From: Rhodospirillaceae bacterium
Lineage (GTDB): Bacteria > Pseudomonadota > Gammaproteobacteria > Steroidobacterales > Rariloculaceae
DNA: 36,180 bases
Assembly (NCBI GenBank): GCA_024640685.1
Contig: JAHEEN010000010.1
Span: 1 to 36,180 of the forward strand
Direction: 5' to 3'
A program made the translations under genes and the position numbers. The notes beneath the pieces are model-generated. The model was not told where the DNA came from. It saw only the letters and a program-made list of their open reading frames with translations, and searched no databases. Positions 28,701 to 35,604 of the stretch are shown piece by piece (the stretch's first letter is position 1; every line of letters begins with the position of its first letter).

Positions 28701-29361
28701 CGTTCGGCTGACGCCAGACCCGACGTTCGACTGCACCGACGTCATCGGCAAGGTTTACGATGACGCCAATCGCAACGGCTTCCAGGATCTCGACGAGCGC
28801 GGCATCGGCGGAGTGCGCCTCGTCACGGCGACGGGCCTCGCGGCGACGACCGACGAATACGGCCGCTATCACATTACATGCGCAACGGTGCCGCGCGAGG
28901 GTCGTGGCAGCAACTTCGTCGTCAAGATCGACGACAGAACATTGCCGACGGGGTTCCGCTCGTCGACGTCGCTGGTGCAGATGGAACGAGCCACGCGCGG
29001 TAAGACGCTACGGCTCAACTTCGGCGCATCGATCCATCGTGTCGTCGGGCTAGACATCTCCGACCCGGTCTTCGAGCCGGACTCGGTCGAGCTTCGCGGG
29101 CAATGGGCGCCGCGAATCAACTTGCTGATCGAGGAGCTTCAGAAGGGGCCGGCAACGCTGCGCTTGTCGTATCTCGCTGACGTCGAGCGTCCCGCGCTCG
29201 TCGATGCGCGTGTTGCTGCCCTGCGGAATCAAATTCTGACGGCCTGGCAGGCGCTCAATTGCTGTTACGAGCTCGTGATCGAGCCCGAGATTTTCTGGCG
29301 CCGTGGTGGCCCTCCCGCCCAGCCACGCTCGGCAGTAACGCCAGCAGAGGGCGGCAGATGA
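22753..29361 (+). CDS. Giant secreted DUF11-repeat surface protein with C-terminal OmpA-like domain
   Basis: This 2202-aa protein has a signal peptide at residues 1-26 (cleavage AQA before Gln27). A Cys-containing N-terminal domain comes first, then about 1400 residues of DUF11-type Ig-like repeats with recurring patterns such as GDTLRYTLTVANIG, TYVAGSMTLNG and VTNQA. Two ~486-residue units are clear tandem duplicates (TGGMCD at residues 335 and 821; SDDPNVNG at 602 and 1088). Two SdrD B-like modules follow near 1585 and 1999, the second with a calcium-loop-like DDANRNGFQDLDE. Residues ~2095-2185 look like a degenerate OmpA-like domain. The ATG at 22753 gives a clean signal peptide; an ATG at 22657 would add 32 residues. 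The stop overlaps the next start (ATGA). I infer a long extracellular or periplasm-anchored fibre. Confidence 0.85.
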   Translation: MSRLRSLPFAIVGLLLLAFGSNPAQAQDCSDFGGVLDGFAGDIAPSQLQIDMNCTIRNYPASNPLNTNFSFFTQPGQNDERWLIVFDNVVHTGNMSCNSVLEHKIWFTNGSSTKIQEGCQNLLIPVEKIEKDNPAGATTATIGVPFTYTLTTPVLFDAGTGTVINNQGSLNDLHGVVLTDDLNATGVDLTYVSHVAYWEATGQPVAHSFDNTGGFLTFDNFPIVPADEQIIIEVTVVLEDTPTNSPGTQFINTAKWEFGRLIDGVFYEPLPGEWGISDPLTIAAPNVVVTKTGPATLGRTLNLGEWGDFGIDVQNTGLTDAWNVTIVDELPRGPTGGMCDLMPEIVSAQVFAADGTTPVPGKGPLVPGVDYTVAYTGFPQCELTLETLTAAAAIGPTERLIVDYRTRLDTDSQDGIALTNIVGATQWYNGDVTNPERQLYTRTVTNGTPGVVDHQDAHTVTVELFGYFFEKTVENLNTGANPATTAAPGDVLRYSLRLQATDVALDDVQFLDDLGDLNAGAVFVPGSLTIVPGTLPPGADATNTNPSGGTNSNGLLDIRNIDVAAFSDITIQFDITLDGALPDGTLVTNQADLISVVKIADSDDPNVNGQADPSVPGDEDPTQLLIEDVPPAALAKATTQATAAVGEEFVYEITVPSAPHTAPLYDVRIFDDLSASAADLEFVSVARVSGPAFTPDNTGTLTSLVIEDLPGGIDIPAGQQAVIAVTVRVLDTPTNVAGLTFTNTASYAYNLINGNDASVRPGDPGTSGPMTIVEPELTLEKSGPVQMRIGIPGTFTLNVQNTGDSPAHALTIVDILPNSQTGGMCDAAPVNLAAQIYEANGTTPVGAALAEGVDFSAVFDGDPTCVLTLTMLTPAAAIGPTQRLIVTYEASLDPITQDVALMNIAGATEWYSVDISAPNDEARQYVRPVTDGTPGTLDHEDAHTVTINLAVLRFEKTVENVTTGVNPAATATPGDTLRYTLYLENTSDADLADFSVIDALDALNAPPAFVPGTLTVTSAPAGADLTNTNPTGGPAGTGLLDIRGLSIGGLGATVTIEFEVVLAPVLTNGSFVLNQSRATVGGFDVAVSDDPNVNGAADPDVAGDEDPTQIQITSAPLFDVDKVSAYMTGDPAVLLAGETLRYTLTVANIGTDNATDAMLRDDVPANTTYVAGSMTLNGVVVADPSAGVSPLTAGIPLNAPEDSTPGALRADASAPAAATATIVFDVVVDPNVVDGTIISNQGFVSAPVGGVVDQPSDDPRTPVVDDPTRDIVGALPLIYAEKSAALVPGLDFGTLGVVDPGDTLRYTITMFNNGSVASTEVVLTDNVPLNTAYVEDSTTLNGLPVGQPDGGTSPLVAGIPVRSTDLMPPLPGVGEGTLSPGESAVVQFDLLVDGAVAPGTLITNQALVQSYELPAVFTDGDGNPATGPEPTVVVVGPGQQLTITKQVAIVGGGPAVAGATLEYTVRALNVAAVPASYVVITDDIDAATPNALQYVAGSATLNGSTNGVVFTDPVIAADYAATYGDLAPGEEAVLRFQAIIEPTLAIGSVVTNMAEVVWDDPPVPPISASVSISVGGVPGVGIVNGTAWHDADFDNVLDSSERLLEGWTVDLYRNANRIHTTLTAADGTYQIIGIAPNYLTSDQYELRFVAPGAGTNTALLGITDSPFTNELQRIADVVVQSGDNLLDLNLPIDPNGVVYDAMQRTPVGGTILTLVNPASGAALPAGCFVDPAQQDQITLADGYYKFNLDFSGPGCAIGDYLIRVTVPSVGYVDGYSAIMPPSSDATTAPLSVPLCPASPQDAVPATAQFCEAQPSEFAPSAAIAARANGSEYYVHLALDDSQSPGSGQIFNNHIPIDPTLEDAISITKTTPLINVTRGQLVPYTITIDSEVDFDLTNLTIADRFPAGFRYVANSARIDGVESEPVVNGRELLWNDLGVTGTGRHTLQLLFAVGGGISEGEYVNRAQAMHSLTGNLLSGEATATVRLTPDPTFDCTDVIGKVYDDANRNGFQDLDERGIGGVRLVTATGLAATTDEYGRYHITCATVPREGRGSNFVVKIDDRTLPTGFRSSTSLVQMERATRGKTLRLNFGASIHRVVGLDISDPVFEPDSVELRGQWAPRINLLIEELQKGPATLRLSYLADVERPALVDARVAALRNQILTAWQALNCCYELVIEPEIFWRRGGPPAQPRSAVTPAEGGR

Positions 29362-32300
29362 TCGGGCTCAGGCACAGTATGCTGATGCTCGCGACGCTAG
29401 CCGGTTCGCACGCGGTCGCGCAAAACTTGCTCGAGCCACCGCGCGGTGAGGCCGTCGAGCGACATCTGACGCCGGATGCCGAGCCGATGCAGTGGGCGCA
29501 CGATCCGGACTACGTGGCTGTCGAGCAGGGCGACGCTCTCGAGACGCGCGAGGTCGAGGTCGAAGAGCTCGAGACGATCAAGCTTGCGAACTTGGTCGAG
29601 CCGATTCGTTTCGGGTCGGGCGTTGCGAATATTCCCGATAGCACCGTCGAGGAGCTGCGCGGGATACTCGATCGCATGCGCGATCGCCGTAATGTGCGGT
29701 TGCACTTCGTCGGCCATGCCGACAATCAGCCGTTGTCGGTCGCGCTCGCCGCGGTATTCGGCGACAACGAAGGGCTGTCGAGAGAACGCGCGGGCGAGGT
29801 CGCGGAGCTTTTCAAGGCGTCGCTCGGCTTGCCGCCCGAGGCGGTCTCGTACGAGTGGGCAGGCGCGAGCCGTCCGATCGCATCGAACGACACGATTGCG
29901 GGCCGCGCGCTCAATCGCCGCGTCGAGGTCGAGATCTGGTACGACGAAGTGCGCGACGGCGTGGCGCTAGAGGAGTTTCTCGTCGAGCAACAGATTTCGC
30001 GGATCAAAGTCTGTCGGATGGAGACTGTCTGTAAGCTCACATATGTAGAAGGTCATCAGCACCGCGCGCGCGTACAGAACTTCATCGCACCGCTGCACTA
30101 CGACGCGGAGACGATCGATGTGTCGGATGCGTTCATCGCGCGCGTCAAAGAAGCGTTCGATAACCTGTCGGACAAGCGGAACGTCGTCGTCAGGTTCGTT
30201 GGCTACACGGATACGATTCCGCTCGTCGGTCGCGACGAGCGCATCTATGGCTCGCACGTCGGGCTGTCGCGAGCACGCGCCCGCCGGGTTGCGCTGGCGG
30301 TGCAAGACGCATTGGGTTTATCGACGGCCGCCGTCGAGAGCGATGGTCGCGGCGCCGAGCGTCCGCTCGGGTCGAACGACACCGACCGCGGCCGACGGCT
30401 CAATCGTCGCGTCGAGGTCGAGTTCTGGTACGACGATCCGTTGCAGGAGTTGCCGGACGAGCCGCAGCTCTGCCCGGCTGACGCAGGCGCGAACCTGGTG
30501 TCGAAGGTCTACGATCCGCCGTGGGGCGACATCGACGTATTGCAGCTCGATCAGGGTCAGCCCGTGCTGCCCGCGGGTTATACGCAGCAGCTGCGCCGCG
30601 CCATGGACGATGTCGCCGACAAAGCCAACGTGCGCTTGCGCGTTGTCGGTTACACGGCGAACGAGCGCCTCGATCGTCGTACCGCGATGGCCTACGGCGA
30701 CGACATCGGCTTGTCCGCTGCACGGGCACGCCGGACGATGGAGCTCTTGGCCGAGGATATGGCTCTCGCCGCCGATCAAGTCGAGTTTGAAGGTCGCGGC
30801 TACGTGCACTCTAGCGACGTCGTCAACGCCGGCTTCATGCAGGGTGAAGAGTCGTTCGTCGCAGTCGAGGTCGTCTACGACGATCTCGCGATCCTCGACG
30901 ATTACGAAGGCGTCGATATCACGCGGCTGACGCGCGAGCTTGCGCCCGAGAATCCGTACGCGCTCAACATGATGCGCATCACGGTCGACGGCGAGCCGAT
31001 CGACGACCCGAACCGCAGCTCTGCTGACATCCAGCGCTGTACCGACGTTGCGCTGCAGGATGCCGATATTCAGTTTAATTTCGACAATCTGCGCGCGAAC
31101 CCGCGGCTCAGCGTATCGGCATTCCCGGTCACGCTGGAGCTTCGCGAATCGGACTTCGAGGCTGCGCCAATCTTCGGTCCTTTCACGACCGGCGTCGGCA
31201 ACGAAGAGGTTCGTGACGACGATACCGTGACGATGCTCGAAGGTGGCATGACGGCCGAGGAGCGTGCTGAGCAAGAACGGCTGCAGGCGGAATTGGCAGT
31301 ATTCGCCGATGCAGAGCCGCCGCGATCGAATCGCTTGATGAGTGCGCTGGACTTCCTGATCCCTGGCGGTGACGGTGGTGACGTCGAGGACGTCGTGCCT
31401 GGCATCGAAAATGCCGAGCCGCCGCGTGTGGCTAGCGGCGCGATCCGATTCCGGATGTACAACAACTATTCGTATTTCATCGAGCGCAGCGAAATTCGTA
31501 TCTTCGACGCCGAGGATTCGACGCGTGCGACGCCTGTCGACGTTATCGAGATTGGCGAGGATGGGATAGCGGCCTGGCAACCGGCCGCCGAGCGATTCCG
31601 GGCACCGGTCCGCGAGCTCAAGTACGTGTTGCGGGCGTACGGTGAGGATGGCGCGTTCGACGAGACTGCGCCGCAGCCGCTGTGGCTGACGTACGAGCTG
31701 CCCGATCGCGGCGCTGACGAGTCATCCGACGATGCCGCGCCCGCCGACGATGCGTCGTCGGTGCCAGCGTTCGCCGAGTCGGATACAGAGGCTGGCGATG
31801 ATGGCATCTTGCCGGAGACCGCAGCCTGGGATCCGCGACTGTTTGCCGACTACGGCGAAAACGAGCTTGCGATGCGCAACATCTCGCTGTCGAGCGGCAC
31901 CGTGACCGTAACCGGCAGTGGCCTTGCGCCGGACCAGACCGTGCTCGTCGCCGGTCAGCCGACGCCGGTCGACTCGTCCGGCAACTTCGTGACCGAGACG
32001 ATATTGCCCACCGGCCTGCATACGGTCGAGGTCGCCGTGCTCGACGAGGAGGGCAGCGGCGAGCTTTATCTACGCGATCTCGAGTTCAAGCAGAACGACT
32101 GGTTCTACGTCGGCATGGCCGATATTACGCTGTCGGCTGACAAGACGAACGGCCCGGTCGACTTGCTGCAAGGCGAGAACTCGACATTCAACTTTGACGA
32201 TACGTCGACGGGACGCCTTGCGTTTCTCGTCAACGGCCGCTTCGGCGATCAATGGAAACTGACCGGGGCCGTCGATACGCAAGAGGAGCCGCTTGACGAT

Positions 32301-34790
32301 TTGTTCGGCAACTTCATGAACAAGTCGCCGGACTCGCTGTTCCGCCGCATCGACCCGGACTACTTCTATCCGACTTTTGGTGACGACAGCACGGTCGAGC
32401 AGCTTGCGCCGACAATGGGCCGGTTCTTCGTCAAGCTGTCGCAGCGCGAGAACTACGGCCAGTGGGGCAACTTCAACATCGGCTACATGAATAACGAGCT
32501 TGCACAGGTCGATCGCGGTCTCTACGGCGGTAACTTCCATTACCAGTCGCCGACGACGACGAGCTTCGGCGAGCAACGCTTCGCATTCGATACGTTCGTC
32601 GCCGAGCCCGGAACCGTGCCGAGCTGGGAAGAGTTCCGCGGCACCGGTGGCTCACTGTACTTCCTGCGTCGCCAGGACATTCTTGCGGGCTCGGAGCGCG
32701 TGCGCGTCGAGGTTCGTGACAAGGCGTCTGGTATCGTCACCGGCGTCGTCAACCTGCGCCCGGTGCTCGATTACGACATCGACTATCTCCAGGGCCGGAT
32801 TCTGCTAGCCGAGCCGTTGTCCTCATCGGTCGATGACGGCTTGCTCGTGCGCAGTAACTCGATTCAGGGCGACGAGGCCTATCTCGTCGTGCGCTACGAG
32901 TACACGCCGGGCTTCGAGGATCTCGACGCGATGTCGGTCGGTGGCCAAGTGCACTACTGGTTCAACGACCACGTCAAGGTCGGCCTGACCGGCAACTCGA
33001 ACGAGCAGGGCGACACCGACAGCAACTTGAGCGCGGCGGATCTGACGATCCGTAGGAGCTCGCAGACTTGGGTCAAGCTGCAGAACGGCCGCACCGAGGG
33101 ACTGCTGACGACGGCCGTGCGCTCGAACGACGGCGGCTTCGGGTTCACTGGCTTCAACGACCTCTCATTTGCCGATGCCCAAGCGGCAGCGCAGCGTGTC
33201 GACGTCAGCGTCGGTTTCGATGACTTCTTCGATCGTGCGCGCGGTCAGGTGACGCTCTACGGCCAGGACATCGATGCCGGCTACGCAGCGCCGGGCCTGT
33301 CGGCATTGACCGATACGCGCACGTACGGCGCGACGGTCACGGTGCCGGTCGGTGACAATTTCTCGGTTACGGCGAAATCGGATACGCGGATCCAGGAGCA
33401 GGGTGTAGAGACCGAGGCGCACGAGGTCGACGTCGGGTATCAGATCAATCCGCAATGGGACATGAGCGTCGGTCTGCGGCAGGACACACGTCTCGATAAC
33501 TCGCCGGCCGTGCCGCTGACGCAGCAGCAGGGTGAGCGCACCGATGCCGTCGTGCAGGTCGGTTACGACTCGCGCGGCCAGTGGAATGCGTATGGCTTCT
33601 TGCAGGATACGGCGTCTTTGACCGGCGATCGCGAGGAGAACGGCCGCGTCGGTGTCGGCGGCAGTTACCAGATCACCGAGCGCATCGGGATCGATCTCGA
33701 GGTCTCCGATGGCGACCTCGGCGCCGGTGGCAGGCTCGGTACGAGCTACATTCATTCCGAGCGCACGAGCTTCTATCTGAATTACGCGCTCGAGAACGAG
33801 CGCACCGACAACGGCCTGCGCACAAATCGCGGCCAGGAAGGCAATCTCGTCGCCGGCGCCAAGACGCGGCTGTCGGACAGCGCGAGCGTCTTCATTGAGG
33901 AGCGCCATCAGCAGAACGACTACATGACCGGCTTGACGCATTCGACCGGTGTCACGCTCGCACCGACCCAGCGGCTGAATTTGAGCGCGAACACCGATAT
34001 CGGCACGCTGCGCGATCTCGTCACCGGCGCGGAGACGAAACGCACGGCCGCGGGCTTCCAGGTCGGCTACGGCTTCGAGAACGCGCAGTTGTCGAGCGGG
34101 ATCGAATTCCGCAACGACGAGATGCAGCAGCTCGATCTGTCGACGAACACGCGTGACACCTGGCTGTTCCGCAACACGTTCCGTTGGCAGTTCACGCCTG
34201 CGGCACGCTTGCTCGGTAAGCTCAATCACTCCGAGAGCGAGAGCACCGAAGGTCAGTTTTATGACGGTGGCTTCACCGAGGCCGTGGTCGGCTTCGCGTT
34301 CCGCCCGGTGCGCAACGACCGCCTGAATGCGATCGCAAAGTACACGTACTTCTACAACGTGCCGACGGCCGGCCAGATCACCGTGCAGAACACGGCATCC
34401 GAGTTCATCCAAAAATCGCAGATCGCGTCGTTCGACTTCACGTACGATATTCGGCCGAACTGGTCTGTCGGCGGCAAGTACGCGCTGCGCACGAGTCAGG
34501 TTAGCCTCGATCGCGAGAATCCGCAGTTCTTCGACAACGGTGCGTCGCTATACATCGTGCGCACCGATTGGGAGTTCAGGCCGCAGTGGGAGGCGTTGTT
34601 CGAGGCGCGTCTGCTCGACTTGAGCGACCTCAACGAGCAGCGCTCGGGCGGGCTCGTCGTCGTGTCGCGTTACTTAGGCCAGAATCTCAAGGTCGGTATC
34701 GGCTACAACTTCACCGATTTCTCCGACGACCTGACGGACTTGAGCTTCGATCATCAGGGCGCGTTCATCAATCTGACCGGCGCGCTGTAA
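29358..34790 (+). CDS. Giant outer-membrane protein: three OmpA-like domains plus predicted beta-barrel
   Basis: This 1810-aa protein has a signal peptide at residues 1-21 (AVA before Gln22). OmpA-like domains follow at about 78-198, 242-360 and 383-507. The first two keep the Asp of the peptidoglycan-binding motif (HADNQPL, YTDTIPL) and the terminal NRRVEVE; the third has Ala there (YTANERL) and lacks NRRVE, so it has probably lost binding. A linker and an Ig-like segment (about 830-910) precede a ~900-residue region of alternating polar/apolar strands with frequent Gly and aromatic residues, taken as a large beta-barrel. The C-terminus is Leu (FINLTGAL), not the usual aromatic. The ATG at 29358 is chosen over 29259 because GAGGG lies six bases upstream and the signal peptide then starts cleanly. 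Likely anchor or exporter of the preceding protein. Confidence 0.85.
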   Translation: MIGLRHSMLMLATLAGSHAVAQNLLEPPRGEAVERHLTPDAEPMQWAHDPDYVAVEQGDALETREVEVEELETIKLANLVEPIRFGSGVANIPDSTVEELRGILDRMRDRRNVRLHFVGHADNQPLSVALAAVFGDNEGLSRERAGEVAELFKASLGLPPEAVSYEWAGASRPIASNDTIAGRALNRRVEVEIWYDEVRDGVALEEFLVEQQISRIKVCRMETVCKLTYVEGHQHRARVQNFIAPLHYDAETIDVSDAFIARVKEAFDNLSDKRNVVVRFVGYTDTIPLVGRDERIYGSHVGLSRARARRVALAVQDALGLSTAAVESDGRGAERPLGSNDTDRGRRLNRRVEVEFWYDDPLQELPDEPQLCPADAGANLVSKVYDPPWGDIDVLQLDQGQPVLPAGYTQQLRRAMDDVADKANVRLRVVGYTANERLDRRTAMAYGDDIGLSAARARRTMELLAEDMALAADQVEFEGRGYVHSSDVVNAGFMQGEESFVAVEVVYDDLAILDDYEGVDITRLTRELAPENPYALNMMRITVDGEPIDDPNRSSADIQRCTDVALQDADIQFNFDNLRANPRLSVSAFPVTLELRESDFEAAPIFGPFTTGVGNEEVRDDDTVTMLEGGMTAEERAEQERLQAELAVFADAEPPRSNRLMSALDFLIPGGDGGDVEDVVPGIENAEPPRVASGAIRFRMYNNYSYFIERSEIRIFDAEDSTRATPVDVIEIGEDGIAAWQPAAERFRAPVRELKYVLRAYGEDGAFDETAPQPLWLTYELPDRGADESSDDAAPADDASSVPAFAESDTEAGDDGILPETAAWDPRLFADYGENELAMRNISLSSGTVTVTGSGLAPDQTVLVAGQPTPVDSSGNFVTETILPTGLHTVEVAVLDEEGSGELYLRDLEFKQNDWFYVGMADITLSADKTNGPVDLLQGENSTFNFDDTSTGRLAFLVNGRFGDQWKLTGAVDTQEEPLDDLFGNFMNKSPDSLFRRIDPDYFYPTFGDDSTVEQLAPTMGRFFVKLSQRENYGQWGNFNIGYMNNELAQVDRGLYGGNFHYQSPTTTSFGEQRFAFDTFVAEPGTVPSWEEFRGTGGSLYFLRRQDILAGSERVRVEVRDKASGIVTGVVNLRPVLDYDIDYLQGRILLAEPLSSSVDDGLLVRSNSIQGDEAYLVVRYEYTPGFEDLDAMSVGGQVHYWFNDHVKVGLTGNSNEQGDTDSNLSAADLTIRRSSQTWVKLQNGRTEGLLTTAVRSNDGGFGFTGFNDLSFADAQAAAQRVDVSVGFDDFFDRARGQVTLYGQDIDAGYAAPGLSALTDTRTYGATVTVPVGDNFSVTAKSDTRIQEQGVETEAHEVDVGYQINPQWDMSVGLRQDTRLDNSPAVPLTQQQGERTDAVVQVGYDSRGQWNAYGFLQDTASLTGDREENGRVGVGGSYQITERIGIDLEVSDGDLGAGGRLGTSYIHSERTSFYLNYALENERTDNGLRTNRGQEGNLVAGAKTRLSDSASVFIEERHQQNDYMTGLTHSTGVTLAPTQRLNLSANTDIGTLRDLVTGAETKRTAAGFQVGYGFENAQLSSGIEFRNDEMQQLDLSTNTRDTWLFRNTFRWQFTPAARLLGKLNHSESESTEGQFYDGGFTEAVVGFAFRPVRNDRLNAIAKYTYFYNVPTAGQITVQNTASEFIQKSQIASFDFTYDIRPNWSVGGKYALRTSQVSLDRENPQFFDNGASLYIVRTDWEFRPQWEALFEARLLDLSDLNEQRSGGLVVVSRYLGQNLKVGIGYNFTDFSDDLTDLSFDHQGAFINLTGAL

Positions 34791-34870
34791 GCCGAAAACC
34801 AAAACCAATCAACCGCTTAGACAGCCGGTCGCCGGAATACGGAGCCCTGCAATTTTCTCGATCGTTATTA

Positions 34871-34886
34871 TTGACCGATCGGTAAT
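34871..34886 (+). promoter_or_regulatory. Putative TetR operator, copy 1 (before tetR)
   Basis: TTGACCGATCGGTAAT contains the 10-base palindrome ACCGATCGGT and is flanked by ATTATT on the left and AATAAT on the right. The same 16-base pattern recurs twice before the exporter gene. Its TTGACC could also be a -35 box, with TAACGT at 34894-34899 as a weak -10, so repressor binding would block the tetR promoter. The transcript would then start almost at the ATG, consistent with the missing ribosome site. Confidence 0.6.
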
Positions 34887-34907
34887 AATTTGCTAACGTG
34901 CGTCGCC

Positions 34908-35495
34908 ATGGTTGGTAGACCCCGACAATTCGATGTGGATCAGACCCTCGATGCGGCAATGCGGGCGTTTTGGGCGCGCGGCTACGAGGCGACGTCGATG
35001 GCCGACTTGATGGCCGCGACAGGTTTACACAAGGGCAGTCTCTATCAGGCGTTCGGCGACAAGCACGCGCTGTTCATCGAGGCACTGAAGCGCTACCTCG
35101 CCGAGATGGCGCGGGCGGGGGCGAAGGCGATTCAGACGGCACCGACACCGCGCGACGGTCTGGAGCGGCTCGGCCACATGCTGATCGACATGACGGGCGA
35201 GGATCCCGATGGGCCGAGCGGCTGCATGGCGTTGAATGCGCTGTCGGAGCTCGCGCCGCACGATACCGAGGTTCGCGAGCTGCTCCAAGGTCAGGTCACG
35301 CGCATACGCGAGGCGATTGCAGCCACGGTCGCAGGCGCGCAAGAGCAGGGTCAGATCGCAGCGGACCGCTCCCCGGAGGTATTAGCCGACATGTTGCTGA
35401 TGTTCGTCTGGGGGCTGTCGATGTCGACGAAGGCGTATCTCGACAAGACCCACGCGCATGCGCTGCTCGACGAGCAACTCGAGGCCATTTTTTGA
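34908..35495 (+). CDS. TetR/AcrR-family transcriptional regulator
   Basis: This 195-aa repressor-type regulator has an N-terminal helix-turn-helix (about residues 10-55: LDAAMRAFWARGYEATSMAD, TGLHKGSLYQAFGDKHALF) with the LYQAFGDK signature of the TetR family. A helical ligand and dimer domain follows (ending near TKAYLDKTHAHALLDEQL). The ATG at 34908 gives the usual short lead MVGRPRQFD; the in-frame TTG at 34890 has no support. There is no Shine-Dalgarno sequence, and the mRNA may be leaderless. The gene precedes an RND-type exporter, and a shared 16-base element occurs before both genes, so it probably represses itself and the exporter. The inducer is unknown. Confidence 0.93.
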   Translation: MVGRPRQFDVDQTLDAAMRAFWARGYEATSMADLMAATGLHKGSLYQAFGDKHALFIEALKRYLAEMARAGAKAIQTAPTPRDGLERLGHMLIDMTGEDPDGPSGCMALNALSELAPHDTEVRELLQGQVTRIREAIAATVAGAQEQGQIAADRSPEVLADMLLMFVWGLSMSTKAYLDKTHAHALLDEQLEAIF

Positions 35496-35521
35496 CGGCG
35501 CGCGAGGTGCCGCGTTTTTTT
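35496..35521 (+). terminator. Rho-independent terminator after tetR
   Basis: Starting right after the tetR stop, CGGCGC (35496-35501) pairs with GTGCCG (35507-35512) around a GCGAG loop, with one G-U pair. Two bases later a run of seven T follows at 35515-35521. This would separate tetR from the exporter transcript. Confidence 0.65.
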
Positions 35522-35530
35522 GGGTATTTG

Positions 35531-35546
35531 TTGACCAATTAGTCAT
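35531..35546 (+). promoter_or_regulatory. Putative TetR operator, copy 2
   Basis: TTGACCAATTAGTCAT is an imperfect palindrome (TGAC-C-AATT-A-GTCA) matching copy 1 at most positions. It lies 74 bases upstream of the exporter ATG and 41 bases (about four helical turns) before copy 3, which allows both to be bound on the same DNA face. Confidence 0.6.
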
Positions 35547-35571
35547 TTATAGGCTTTTTTTTAGTTAAATT

Positions 35572-35587
35572 TTGACCAAACAGTAAT
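35572..35587 (+). promoter_or_regulatory. Putative TetR operator, copy 3
   Basis: TTGACCAAACAGTAAT is the third copy of the element, 17 bases before the exporter ATG and directly upstream of its AGGAGG. Bound here, a repressor would block transcription through the ribosome-binding region. The common pattern of the three copies is TTGACCrAnnrGTmAT. Confidence 0.6.
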
Positions 35588-35604
35588 CAATAGGAGGCTT
35601 CGAC

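Noticed and set aside
22753-29361. CRISPR-like or VNTR array because of the many repeats
   Set aside because: The repeats are long, protein-coding, in frame and divergent; no short regularly spaced units are present.
33165-34412. 415-codon minus-strand open frame inside the barrel gene, and similar ones at 30318-31580, 26989-27861 and 25498-26514
   Set aside because: All are antisense to strongly supported genes and have the low-complexity composition expected of shadows.
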